A DNA stretch of 49,149 bases from Clostridia bacterium (GTDB lineage Bacteria > Bacillota > Clostridia > Oscillospirales > CAG-272). Shown here piece by piece: positions 41,325 to 49,149 of this stretch. The stretch is from positions 1 to 49,149 of the forward strand of contig JAFVYN010000175.1 in NCBI GenBank assembly GCA_017508605.1, in the 5' to 3' direction. A model generated the notes under the pieces. That model was not told the DNA's origin, ran no database searches, and saw only the letters and a program-made list of their open reading frames with translations. The first letter of the stretch is position 1. Every line of letters starts with the position of its first letter. Made by a program: the position numbers and the translations under genes.

Positions 41325-44300
41325 ATGAAGATCAAAAGTATCATATCCCTTATGCTTGCTTTGATCCTTGTCGTCTCGACGGCGATCCTTCTCGGTACGT
41401 TCTCTTTGAATGCCGCAGAAAGCGACATCGCGAGTGCTGAGGATTTTATGGCAATGACAGACGGCAGCTATACGCTGACCGAAGACATCACCCTGACGGA
41501 GACGCTTGCTTCCTTCTCGGGTACGCTTGACGGTAACGGTCATACCATCACCGTTTCGGCACCCGTTTTTGCGGAGCTGACGGGTACGGTCAAGAATCTT
41601 ACCGTCGCGGGCGCGATCGAGATCACCGAGGGCGGTAATGTCGGCGCTCTGGCAAGTGTTGTCAGCGGCGCGACCGTAGAGGGCGTGACCTCGACGGTTA
41701 CCTTTACAGGCTCGGCAAACGGCAGCGTTCTTGTCGTTGGCGGTGTTGTCGGTAAGGTAAGCGCTTCGACGGTCTCGAAGTCGGTCTTTGACGGCAGTAT
41801 TGACGTTAAGGACATCGCTCACGGCGAAAACTCCAACGGTATCGGCGGTGTTGCCGGCTTTATCGAAAACGAGACCACGGTATCCGAATGTATCAACAAG
41901 GGTTCTGTCAAGACCACTGCCTCCGCGACCTCTAACAAGGGCCCTCAGGGCGGCGTTGTCGGTTTCGGTCAGAGCTCGACCATCACCAAGTGCATCAACA
42001 CCGGTGACGTTACGGCTGATGCCTCCAAGTTTACCATCGGCGGTATTCTCGGCAGAAACCAGCCTACGACGGGCAAGCCCATTTATATCACCTACTGTGC
42101 CAATACCGGCGCGATCACCAAGACCAACAGTGCGGGTGAGCATGCGGCGGGTATTGTCGGTTACTTCAAATACGGCTCGATCAAGTATTCGTACAACAGC
42201 GGCACCATTGCCAATTCGAACGGTAATGCCGGCGGTATCTTTGGTTATATCAACGTTGCCTCTGACGTTGTCAATAATTTTGATATCAGCTGTAACTACA
42301 ATATCGGTACCGCTCCGTTCGGCATCGGTTTTTCCAAAAATGACAGCCTGGCAACCTTTATCGCAAAGGACAATTACTATCTCTCGACGGCAGCTGCCGA
42401 AAGCGGTTCTTCCAACAAGCTGAAGGGTACGACAGTTGACAGTGCCGAGGCGCTCAACGCCATCGTTCTGGCATATGAAGAAACGCCCTTCGTTGTCGAT
42501 CCTGACTCGAATAACGGCTTTGCCGTTTTCTCCTGGCAATGCACACACTCGGGTGAGCTTGAACCCTCCTGTGTCGGTAATGTTTGCGCGATCTGCGGCG
42601 CGCTTGTCGACGAAAACGGCTCGGGTAAGCATCAGTATCCCGACACGTGGACGACGGTTGATCCCGCGACCGTGACTGAGGACGGCTCGGAAGAGCGTGT
42701 TTGTACGGTCTGCGGCGCTACCGAGACCAAGGTGATCGACGCCCTTGGCAAGATTACTCCCGTTGACGGCGTATACGGTGTTACCACCGAGGATCAGCTT
42801 GTCTGGCTCGTTTACGGTATCAACAACGGCACGCTTGATGCGGATATTTCAATCGCCCTCAAGGCGGATATCACGCTGACCAACGGTCTTGACATGATCA
42901 CGACCACCTTCAAGGGCAGCTTTGACGGCGAAAATCACACTCTTTCGGGTCTTACTAATGTTCTTTTCAAGAGAGTTGAGGGTTCGTTCGTCTTCAAGAA
43001 CGTCACGCTCAACGGTGACGTTGATTGCACCGCGTATACCGACGGTGACGTACATAAGCGTGCGGCAACGATCACGGCTTATGCCGCAAGAGGCTATCTC
43101 GTCGAAAACGTCGTTTCGAACGTCAACATCAAGGTGAACACCACCGATCTGAACGCAGGCGGTCTTCTCGGCTTTGCCAACGCGGGTACTGTCAGAAACT
43201 GCACCTATGCCGGCACCTATACCGTCAACTGGACTTCGGGTAAGGCGGGTGCGCTCGGCGGTATCATCGGCTGGTTGAACGATGACGGTAAGGAAAGCAC
43301 AGTCACCGACTGCGCCTTCACGGGCAAATTCGTGCTGACCAACAGCGAAGAGACCGATAAGACCATGTATGCCGGCGGTATCGTCGGTTGGGTCAGAAAC
43401 GATAGCGCCAAAGACAAGATCATCGGCTGTGTCAACACGGGTACCTTTGAGGTAACGGCAACCGGCTCCGCGATCTACGTCGGCGGTATCGTGGGCGGCT
43501 TCAAGAAGGTCGCTTCCAACGTGCTTCAGGACTCTGTTTTCAACGGCACGATCACGGCTGATGCCGCTAAGGTCGGCACACTCGTCGGTCTTGCGGGCGG
43601 CGAAGTTCCCACCACCAACTGCGTTTCTCTCAAGGAAGGCGCGCTTGTCGGTGAGGGTACGCTTGCGCTGACTGACTGCTATGACGGTGCGTCGGTTGAA
43701 AAGATCGGCGGCGCTATCGTCAGAGAAGGCGTGACCTATCAGAAATATAATTTCGGCTATCTCAATGAGACGACCTCCGCTCTCGTTGATCCCGCCGATA
43801 TCCCCGCAGGCAGCTTTAACGGTACCTGCACAGAGGGTGATGACGGCGTATGGACCATCGCAACCGATGAATTTGCCGCTTTCATCTCCGCGAGAAACGG
43901 CAAGCAGGCAACGATGAGCGACCTTCGTTTCGTTATTGCGGCGGATCTTGACACCCTGGCAAACTACAGCGATCTTTACGTGACCATTACCTTCACGAAG
44001 GGTGACGCTACCGTGGTCACCCTGACCAAGAAGCTTGTGGAAGACCTTTCGGTCTACCTCTCGGTCCAGGCGGCAGGTCTCTCCTATACCGCCGCTGAAA
44101 ATGACGTTCTCTTCGGTCAGATCATCACCGACGTTCCCAACACCGCTTGGGATTCGGTCACCCTGATGCTGACTGACGGCGAGCTTCCCCTTGTCAAGGG
44201 CGCGATCACGCCCGAAGACGCGGGTGCTGTGACCGACGGTATCGATCTTAGGGCAAGCGGCATGAGCAATCTTGCCATTGAAGATCATCATGACATGCAT

Positions 44301-45098
44301 GACAAAAATCTCGCTCTCGCGTTCTATCTCGGTGATACCACCGCTTGGAGCGCTCTGTACAATTCGGGTACTCCCGTCAGCGAAAACGGACTCTGGACGC
44401 TGAACGAGGGTTATACCGCGACGGTCATCGTAAACGGTAAGGTCACCGACGCCAACAGATATTCTTACTACGGCTTCAAGGACGGTGACGTTGTCACGCG
44501 CGGCTTCTTCCGCTTCGAGCTTGGCGCGTTCTCGCTCTTTACGACCGACGGCATTACCTGTAAGCTGAACGTCAGCGTGACGATCAAAGATCCCAACGGC
44601 GACGTCGTATGCTATGCGGAATTCAGCGATCTTTCGTATTCGACGCTTGATTACACGCCCGATGCCGACAATCCCGGCAAGTCGATCCTTGCGGTAACGC
44701 CCATTAGCGGTCCCGCTTCGGGCGAAAACGAAGGCTTTGAAAAGCTCTTCGATACCAAAACGAACACCAAGCTCTGCAAGACTGACAGAACGCCTGTGAT
44801 CTTCTCGCTGGAAGAGGCAAAGGCGCTCAGCGGTATTTCGCTTCTGACGGCAAACGATAACGCTGCGTATACCGGCAGACTGGTTTCGGGCTTCACGGTC
44901 TACGGCTGTGCCACCAACAGCACCACCGATTCCGATTGGGCAGTTGTTCTCGACGTGGATAACGCCGGTATGTCCGACGTGAACTTCACCGAATACTACT
45001 ACGCCATCGACGGCGCTTCGGCATATTCGTATTACAAGATCGTATTCGACGGCACCAACCTGATCCAGCTCTCCGAGCTGTGGGTATACGCCGACTGA
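41325..45098 (+). CDS. Large secreted GLUG-repeat protein with discoidin-like C-terminus
   Basis: The 1257-residue product has an N-terminal signal peptide (about 30 residues). Residues about 60-370 and 590-760 hold GLUG-type repeats (GVVGKVSASTVSKSVFDG, GVVGFGQSSTITKCINTG, GGIIGWLNDDG and others), a beta-helix-like fold used in adhesins and IgA peptidase-like surface proteins. Between them is a Cys-rich link with CAICG and CVCG-type pairs (about 405-470) seen in many gut surface proteins. The C-terminus (from about residue 1125) resembles a discoidin (F5/8 type C) carbohydrate-binding domain, ending in LSELWVYAD. No LPXTG or S-layer anchor is visible, so attachment is unknown. TGAGGAA precedes the start. 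Confidence 0.75.
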   Translation: MKIKSIISLMLALILVVSTAILLGTFSLNAAESDIASAEDFMAMTDGSYTLTEDITLTETLASFSGTLDGNGHTITVSAPVFAELTGTVKNLTVAGAIEITEGGNVGALASVVSGATVEGVTSTVTFTGSANGSVLVVGGVVGKVSASTVSKSVFDGSIDVKDIAHGENSNGIGGVAGFIENETTVSECINKGSVKTTASATSNKGPQGGVVGFGQSSTITKCINTGDVTADASKFTIGGILGRNQPTTGKPIYITYCANTGAITKTNSAGEHAAGIVGYFKYGSIKYSYNSGTIANSNGNAGGIFGYINVASDVVNNFDISCNYNIGTAPFGIGFSKNDSLATFIAKDNYYLSTAAAESGSSNKLKGTTVDSAEALNAIVLAYEETPFVVDPDSNNGFAVFSWQCTHSGELEPSCVGNVCAICGALVDENGSGKHQYPDTWTTVDPATVTEDGSEERVCTVCGATETKVIDALGKITPVDGVYGVTTEDQLVWLVYGINNGTLDADISIALKADITLTNGLDMITTTFKGSFDGENHTLSGLTNVLFKRVEGSFVFKNVTLNGDVDCTAYTDGDVHKRAATITAYAARGYLVENVVSNVNIKVNTTDLNAGGLLGFANAGTVRNCTYAGTYTVNWTSGKAGALGGIIGWLNDDGKESTVTDCAFTGKFVLTNSEETDKTMYAGGIVGWVRNDSAKDKIIGCVNTGTFEVTATGSAIYVGGIVGGFKKVASNVLQDSVFNGTITADAAKVGTLVGLAGGEVPTTNCVSLKEGALVGEGTLALTDCYDGASVEKIGGAIVREGVTYQKYNFGYLNETTSALVDPADIPAGSFNGTCTEGDDGVWTIATDEFAAFISARNGKQATMSDLRFVIAADLDTLANYSDLYVTITFTKGDATVVTLTKKLVEDLSVYLSVQAAGLSYTAAENDVLFGQIITDVPNTAWDSVTLMLTDGELPLVKGAITPEDAGAVTDGIDLRASGMSNLAIEDHHDMHDKNLALAFYLGDTTAWSALYNSGTPVSENGLWTLNEGYTATVIVNGKVTDANRYSYYGFKDGDVVTRGFFRFELGAFSLFTTDGITCKLNVSVTIKDPNGDVVCYAEFSDLSYSTLDYTPDADNPGKSILAVTPISGPASGENEGFEKLFDTKTNTKLCKTDRTPVIFSLEEAKALSGISLLTANDNAAYTGRLVSGFTVYGCATNSTTDSDWAVVLDVDNAGMSDVNFTEYYYAIDGASAYSYYKIVFDGTNLIQLSELWVYAD

Positions 45099-45113
45099 TC
45101 CTTTCCCATAACG

Positions 45114-45155
45114 AAAGGCTGTCGCAAATGAGACATCATTTGCGGCAGCCTTTTT
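45114..45155. terminator. Terminator between convergent genes
   Basis: AAAGGCTG-x-CGCAAATG pairs with CATTTGCG-x-CAGCCTTT (45114 to about 45152) and is followed by T residues on the plus strand and preceded by a short run on the other. It ends the GLUG gene and may also serve spoIIE from the other side. Confidence 0.82.
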
Positions 45156-45250
45156 GCGTGAAAGCGTGTTTTATGGGTGCGCGGCGGGAGTTTGGGGGAG
45201 GTGACGGGGATTTTGGGCGATAGGGAGGGTTTTGGTGTCTTTGCCCGGGA

Positions 45251-47605
45251 TCACGCGCTCTCGCGGTTGGCCCTGACACGGATGACGGTGACCGAGGCAT
45301 CGTCATCGGCGGCGAAGGTTGAAAGGATCGATCCCGCAAGCGCGTCTGGGGTCTCGTTTTGGTGGGCTCTCAGATGGGCGGCGAGGGTATCGTCACTCAG
45401 CGCGATGCCGTCGCTTGCGAGAATGATGAGATCGTCCTCAGAGAGCGGAAGCTCACGCAGTGCGGGGGTGAAATCGCGGGTGATCCCGATGGGAAGGGAA
45501 TGCAGATCGATCGAAATGAGGTTGTCCGCCCGCCAGAGGAAGGAGGGCGCGGCGCCGCATTTCAAGAAGATCGCGCGTTTCTGATAGGTGTCGATCTCCA
45601 ACAGATCGCAGGTGGAGTGACATTCCTCGCTTTTTGAACGGAGAAAATTCGAGAGCATTTTGAGAACGACCTCCTTGGGATTGCCCGCCGCGATCATGGT
45701 CTCAAGAAAAACAGTAGCGATCCTTGCGGTGATGGCGGCTGTCTTGCCGCTTCCCATACCGTCGCAGATGAGAAAATAGGGCGTTCCCGCGGTATCCTCG
45801 AAGCCGCAAAGGGCATCCCCCGAGACCGCGCCCTCCTCCTTGGCGCGAAGGGCGGATGCCGAGAGCAGGGAGATGGCGGGAGCGGTGGTGACAGTCATGG
45901 TGACGAAATCCCCGCTGAAATCAAAATGCGGCTCATGGAATTCAAGTCCCGTTGCCTCGCTGAGGCGCTTGGCGATCTCCTTGCTTGAGATAGAAAGGGA
46001 GGAGATCTCCACCCCTGAGGCAAGAACGGTCTTTTGCCGTCTGCCCCATGCCGAATAGCCGAGGGCGACAAGCCCTGTTTCACGGAGTGTGTGGGAGGCT
46101 TTTTTATAGAGTGCCGTGTCTTTTTCGAATTCATCCTCACCCTCGCGCGCGGTCTCGGCGAGAAGCTGTGCCATGGCTTCGTAATCGAGAGCAAACAGCT
46201 CGGTCTTGTCCCGCCGTATGGCTCGCTCGACGAGATCAGCCGCCGCATTGTTGATGTCGCGCAGAATCTTCTCTAAGTGGCGGCAACGCTTTGAAAAAGC
46301 TTCGGGCAGATCGCAGGTGGTGGCGCGCTCTCCCTTTTGCACCTTGCGGAAAAGCGCGGATACTGCCTCGTCGGTCTCGCCGCCCTCCCTCTGCCAGCAG
46401 ATGCTTTTGAGGGCGCATGGCTCACAGTAGCGGGAAAAGACCTCGTCCCCCGCCTCACGGATCTCATAGCCGCCCGGACGGCGGCTTTTTTCGGACAGCT
46501 CCAAAAAGACGTCGGATAATTCCTCAAATGCCGACGAGAGGGCTTTCAGCTTGTTTTGCCGGAATTTCTTTCTGACGCCCTCCACGTATTTCATGTCGGG
46601 CATTTCCTCCGGCTCGTCGGCGAAAAAATGGATCTCGGGAATGAGCTTCGCCTTGGCAAGAGGCAGAAAGAGAAGGGCGGTGAAGATGATGTCGGCGGAA
46701 AAGCTGAAGGCGTTCGCCACGCCGTTAAGATAGAGATTCATCACAAGAGTGAGAGCGGTGGAGGCAAGCACCGAATAGCTGAGGTGCAGATTGGAGCCAA
46801 GCCCTGTGACAAGCCCCGCGATAGCGAAGATCGGCGCGTAGACGCCCCCGAGGGCAAGTCCCGTGACAAGTCCCATCAGAGCCCCACGGAGTCCGCCGCC
46901 CGTAATGGCGATCGAAAGGGTGAGAAAATACGCCAGTACCGCACCGAGGGCAAAGCCCAGGATCCCCACGGTATTCAGGGTGTAAACGAGGAAAAATACG
47001 ATGCTCAGCCGCCCGATCTCCCGCCACGCGCCCTCCTTGGCAGGGGTAGTGATCAGCGAGAAAAAGAGGGCAAGAATCGGCGATGAGACGGTGGCAACGA
47101 GCATGGCAATAAGGGAATCCTTTCCGAAGCCATCAAGGGCAGAGAGCGCAAAGGCGTGAAGAAAGGCGAGGACGGCAGCGATCGCCACACGTTCACCGCG
47201 TGTTTCGTCAAAAATACGGCTCTTCATCCGTGCGCGCTTGATGAGAAGGCGCATGAGGATCCCGAGCAGAAGGGTGAACGCCCCTACCAAGGGGCTTTTC
47301 TGCCAGAAAAGGGAGAGCGCCATGCCAATGGCTGAGACCGTTGCCATGTGTCCCGAAGCCGCCGCGAAAAAGGCGTAACCGAGGGGTCTCGCGCCGTAGA
47401 ACAGGGGTGTTTTCGAAAAGAGCATCGATACTGCGAGATAGAGCGTGAAAAAGAGAAGTCCCCGTCGGTGCTTTCGTGAGAGAATGCGCTCTTCCTCGCC
47501 CGCAAGATCCTTGCCGAGGGTGATGCGCAGGGTGTTTTTGAGAGATGCGAGAGATGCCTGCAGGCGGTTTTTCTGAGTTTTAACGGCGTTTTGTTTGTCT
47601 TCCAT
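45251..47605 (-). CDS. spoIIE: SpoIIE, stage II sporulation serine phosphatase
   Basis: SpoIIE sits at the polar septum during sporulation and dephosphorylates SpoIIAA to release sigma-F in the forespore. The 784-residue product has about ten N-terminal membrane helices (to about residue 320), a central region, and a C-terminal PP2C-type phosphatase domain with CDGMGSGKTAA and LIILASDGIA, the aspartates that hold the metal ions. The start at 47605 is preceded by AAAGGA. Its presence indicates a spore-forming lineage. Three tandem dyads lie just upstream. Confidence 0.93.
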   Translation of the reverse strand: MEDKQNAVKTQKNRLQASLASLKNTLRITLGKDLAGEEERILSRKHRRGLLFFTLYLAVSMLFSKTPLFYGARPLGYAFFAAASGHMATVSAIGMALSLFWQKSPLVGAFTLLLGILMRLLIKRARMKSRIFDETRGERVAIAAVLAFLHAFALSALDGFGKDSLIAMLVATVSSPILALFFSLITTPAKEGAWREIGRLSIVFFLVYTLNTVGILGFALGAVLAYFLTLSIAITGGGLRGALMGLVTGLALGGVYAPIFAIAGLVTGLGSNLHLSYSVLASTALTLVMNLYLNGVANAFSFSADIIFTALLFLPLAKAKLIPEIHFFADEPEEMPDMKYVEGVRKKFRQNKLKALSSAFEELSDVFLELSEKSRRPGGYEIREAGDEVFSRYCEPCALKSICWQREGGETDEAVSALFRKVQKGERATTCDLPEAFSKRCRHLEKILRDINNAAADLVERAIRRDKTELFALDYEAMAQLLAETAREGEDEFEKDTALYKKASHTLRETGLVALGYSAWGRRQKTVLASGVEISSLSISSKEIAKRLSEATGLEFHEPHFDFSGDFVTMTVTTAPAISLLSASALRAKEEGAVSGDALCGFEDTAGTPYFLICDGMGSGKTAAITARIATVFLETMIAAGNPKEVVLKMLSNFLRSKSEECHSTCDLLEIDTYQKRAIFLKCGAAPSFLWRADNLISIDLHSLPIGITRDFTPALRELPLSEDDLIILASDGIALSDDTLAAHLRAHQNETPDALAGSILSTFAADDDASVTVIRVRANRESA

Positions 47606-47636
47606 ATTCCAAGTCCTTTCATTGACGGTCTTTTGA

Positions 47637-47681
47637 TGACAGTTTCACTGTGACAGTTTCACTGTGACAGTTCCACTGTCA
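47637..47681. promoter_or_regulatory. Three tandem 14-bp dyads upstream of spoIIE
   Basis: The unit TGACAGTTTCACTG is repeated head to tail at 47637, 47651 and 47665 (third copy one base different). Each holds a dyad ACAGT-N3-ACTGT, and the third is a perfect TGACAGT-N3-ACTGTCA. The array lies between the spoIIE start and a possible -10 (TATACT on the minus strand, 47681-47686), so it would be in the 5' end of the spoIIE transcript, where a bound protein would block transcription. It does not match the Spo0A box (TGTCGAA). Confidence 0.6.
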
Positions 47682-47780
47682 GTATAGCAGAAAGAGGGGG
47701 CGCATTCTGTCGGAACGGGGCGGGGATACGGTGAAACGGCTCTTTTTCCGAAAAAAAGCGGAAAAAATGAGAAAAGACTC

Positions 47781-47808
47781 TTGCATTCTTTTGAAAATGT
47801 GATATACT
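47781..47808 (+). promoter_or_regulatory. Promoter of the Mrp-like gene
   Basis: TTGCAT (47781-47786), 16 bases, TATACT (47803-47808), 38 bases before GTG 47847. Confidence 0.6.
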
Positions 47809-47846
47809 ATTACATAGTGTAACAATTGAAAAGGTAGGTATTTCCC

Positions 47847-48704
47847 GTGGCAAATCAAAACACAACTCCCGAAGGATGCACGCACGATTGCTCGACCTGT
47901 TCGGCAAACTGCTCGTCCAAGGATAAAAAGAATAGCCTTCTTGAGGCTGCCAATCCCTTAAGTGATGTCAAACACATGATCGCCGTTGTCAGCGGTAAGG
48001 GCGGTGTGGGTAAATCACTCGTCACCTCGATGCTTGCTGTCAACAGCCAGAGAAAGAATTATAACACCGCTATCCTCGATGCCGATATCACCGGTCCTTC
48101 GATTCCGAAGATCTTTGCGGCAAAGGGTGAGGTTACCGGCTCGGAATACGGTATGTATCCCCTGGAGACCAAGACGGGCATCCGTCTGATGAGTGTCAAT
48201 CTGCTTCTCGACGATGAGACCAAGCCTGTCGTCTGGCGCGGCCCCGTGATCGCGGGTACGGTCAAGCAGTTCTGGACCGACGTCTGCTGGGGCGAGGTCG
48301 ACTATATGTATGTCGATATGCCTCCCGGAACGGGCGACGTTCCGCTGACGGTCTTCCAGTCCCTTCCCATTGACGGCATTGTGATCGTGACCTCTCCGCA
48401 GGATCTCGTTTCGATGATCGTCGAAAAGGCGGTGACGATGGCAAAGCTCATGAACGTACCGATCCTCGGTATTGTAGAGAACTACAGCTATTTTGAATGT
48501 ACCGACTGCGGTAAGCGTCACTATATCTACGGCGAAAGCCATATTGATGAGGTGGCGAAGAAGCACGGCATCAAGGTGCTTGCCAAGATCCCGATCGATC
48601 CGAAGCTTGCCGCTCTCTGCGACAGAGGTATGCTGGAGCTGATGGAAAACGATTATCTCGACGAAGCCTTCCGCGAGATTCAGAAGGCAACCGCCGAAGA
48701 CTAA
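47847..48704 (+). CDS. Mrp/NBP35 family Fe-S carrier ATPase
   Basis: Members of this P-loop family (ApbC, Mrp, Nbp35) assemble or carry Fe-S clusters to target proteins. The 285-residue product has an N-terminal Cys motif (C11, C15, C18, C22), the deviant Walker A GKGGVGKS (residues 50-57), DADITGPS and a C-terminal CxxC (C218 and C221) that holds the bridging cluster at the dimer interface. The GTG start at 47847 follows AAAGGTAGG. The Cys-rich N-terminus is a feature of Nbp35-like members. It fits the heavy Fe-S demand of the Rnf and hydrogenase-type enzymes nearby. Confidence 0.93.
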   Translation: MANQNTTPEGCTHDCSTCSANCSSKDKKNSLLEAANPLSDVKHMIAVVSGKGGVGKSLVTSMLAVNSQRKNYNTAILDADITGPSIPKIFAAKGEVTGSEYGMYPLETKTGIRLMSVNLLLDDETKPVVWRGPVIAGTVKQFWTDVCWGEVDYMYVDMPPGTGDVPLTVFQSLPIDGIVIVTSPQDLVSMIVEKAVTMAKLMNVPILGIVENYSYFECTDCGKRHYIYGESHIDEVAKKHGIKVLAKIPIDPKLAALCDRGMLELMENDYLDEAFREIQKATAED

Positions 48705-48734
48705 AAAATAACCCTTTTTTGTAAATGAACGATC

Positions 48735-48775
48735 AAAACCGTCGGGAGCAGGATACTTCCGACGGTTTTCGTTTG
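48735..48775 (+). terminator. Intrinsic terminator after the Mrp-like gene
   Basis: AAAACCGTCGG (48735-48745) pairs with CCGACGGTTTT (48759-48769), followed by CGTTTG. Confidence 0.8.
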
Positions 48776-48817
48776 GGCTTTCCGGACCGGAAATTGTTAA
48801 AAAATTCTCAAAAACTA

Positions 48818-48875
48818 TGGACAAAAACTCAAGACTGGTGTATAATGAAGACAAGAATGCCCCTTTTGGGGCATC
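48818..48875 (+). promoter_or_regulatory. Promoter and leader hairpin of the DRTGG gene
   Basis: TGGACA (48818-48823), 17 bases, TATAAT (48841-48846), then a hairpin ATGCCCC-TTTT-GGGGCAT near 48858-48875 in the transcribed leader, before ATG 48923. Confidence 0.7.
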
Positions 48876-48922
48876 ATGGCTCAGATATGTCTTCGGAAAT
48901 CGAAAGAAAGGATCGAAAACGA

Positions 48923-49149
48923 ATGAAAATCAGCGAAATTGCAAGTCTTTTGAATGCGCGTGTGCTTTGCGGTGAGGAGGAGCTTGACCGCGAAGTGAAA
49001 TCGGCGTGCGGATGCGATATGATGAGCGACGTCCTTGCATTCGTTAAGGATCAGGCAGTGTTGCTTACGGGGCTTTGCAATCCTCAGGTCGTCCGTACTG
49101 CAATGATGATGGATATGAGATGTATCGTTTTCGTGAGAGGAAAAGAGCC
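48923..49149 (+). CDS. DRTGG domain-containing protein, 5' part only
   Basis: The gene runs off the right edge after 75 codons. The visible start (MKISEIASLLNARVLCGEE, CGCDMMSDVLAFV, LLTGLCNPQVVRTA, IVFVRGK) is typical of short DRTGG-domain proteins of Clostridia, which commonly stand at the head of an operon with [FeFe]-hydrogenase or NADH-dehydrogenase-like subunits and an anti-sigma-type ATPase. Their role is unknown. AAAGGA lies before the start. Confidence 0.85.
   Translation, partial: MKISEIASLLNARVLCGEEELDREVKSACGCDMMSDVLAFVKDQAVLLTGLCNPQVVRTAMMMDMRCIVFVRGKE

Noticed and set aside
42849-44300. 483-codon open frame on the minus strand
   Set aside because: It lies inside the GLUG-repeat gene on the opposite strand and has no start signal; it is a shadow.

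Overview
The window (49,149 bases) looks like a piece of chromosome from an uncultivated, gut-type member of the Clostridia (Bacillota). The evidence is a Clostridia-style rnfCDGEAB operon, a group II energy-coupling-factor module (ecfA1-ecfA2-ecfT), spoIIE and a CotH-like protein (a spore-forming ancestry), BspA-like leucine-rich-repeat proteins, an L10 leader RNA in front of rplJ, strong AGGAGG-type ribosome binding sites and many TTGACA-N17-TATAAT promoters. No rRNA, tRNA or CRISPR array was seen. The assignment is inference; no 16S or marker search could be run.

Layout. 1-7.5 kb, minus strand: a CotH-like lipoprotein and two paralogous LRR_5 proteins that lack export signals and share a C-terminal module of about 140 residues. 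7.6-9.9 kb: ruvCAB. 9.9-11.0 kb: three copies of a palindromic repeat element, one carrying a frameshifted DUF559 nuclease gene. 11.2-17.7 kb: an rRNA-methyltransferase-like gene, a small hypothetical, ecfA1-ecfA2-ecfT, truA, a DUF5711-like propeller protein and a CvpA-like protein. 17.7-22.8 kb: a zinc-finger ClpE-like AAA+ unfoldase preceded by a possible 13-codon leader ORF, then a P-type ATPase homologue that has lost its catalytic motifs. 22.8-24.0 kb: rplJ-rplL with a leader and attenuator, ending in a 35-bp triplication. 24.3-27.6 kb: ferritin, an unrecognised 700-residue glycosidase-like protein, and a Doc toxin preceded by a 38-residue ORF. 27.8-31.7 kb: two tandem surface proteins with a SipW-type signal, a TasA-like domain and a beta-helix-like region. 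32.0-40.3 kb: rnfCDGEAB followed by a NusG domain II protein, a Gx transporter, an FMN-binding-like lipoprotein and ApbE. 40.4-45.1 kb: a frameshifted YwaF-like membrane protein and a 1257-residue GLUG-repeat surface protein. 45.2-49.1 kb: spoIIE (minus) divergent from an Mrp/NBP35 ATPase, and the start of a DRTGG-domain gene cut by the window edge.

How the genes work together. The Rnf complex couples ferredoxin:NAD+ electron flow to ion pumping. Its RnfG has two flavinylation motifs, and ApbE, encoded just downstream, is the enzyme type that attaches FMN to such motifs, so the run from 32.0 to 40.3 kb reads as one membrane redox module. The DRTGG gene at the right edge belongs to a family usually found beside [FeFe]-hydrogenase genes, which would fit a fermentative ferredoxin-based metabolism. 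ruvCAB (Holliday junction processing), truA (tRNA pseudouridine) and rplJ/rplL are housekeeping genes. The best candidates for something undescribed are the DUF559 repeat elements, the catalytically dead P-type ATPase, the TasA-like/beta-helix tandem pair, the minimal antitoxin-like peptide before Doc, and the tandem dyad array in front of spoIIE.
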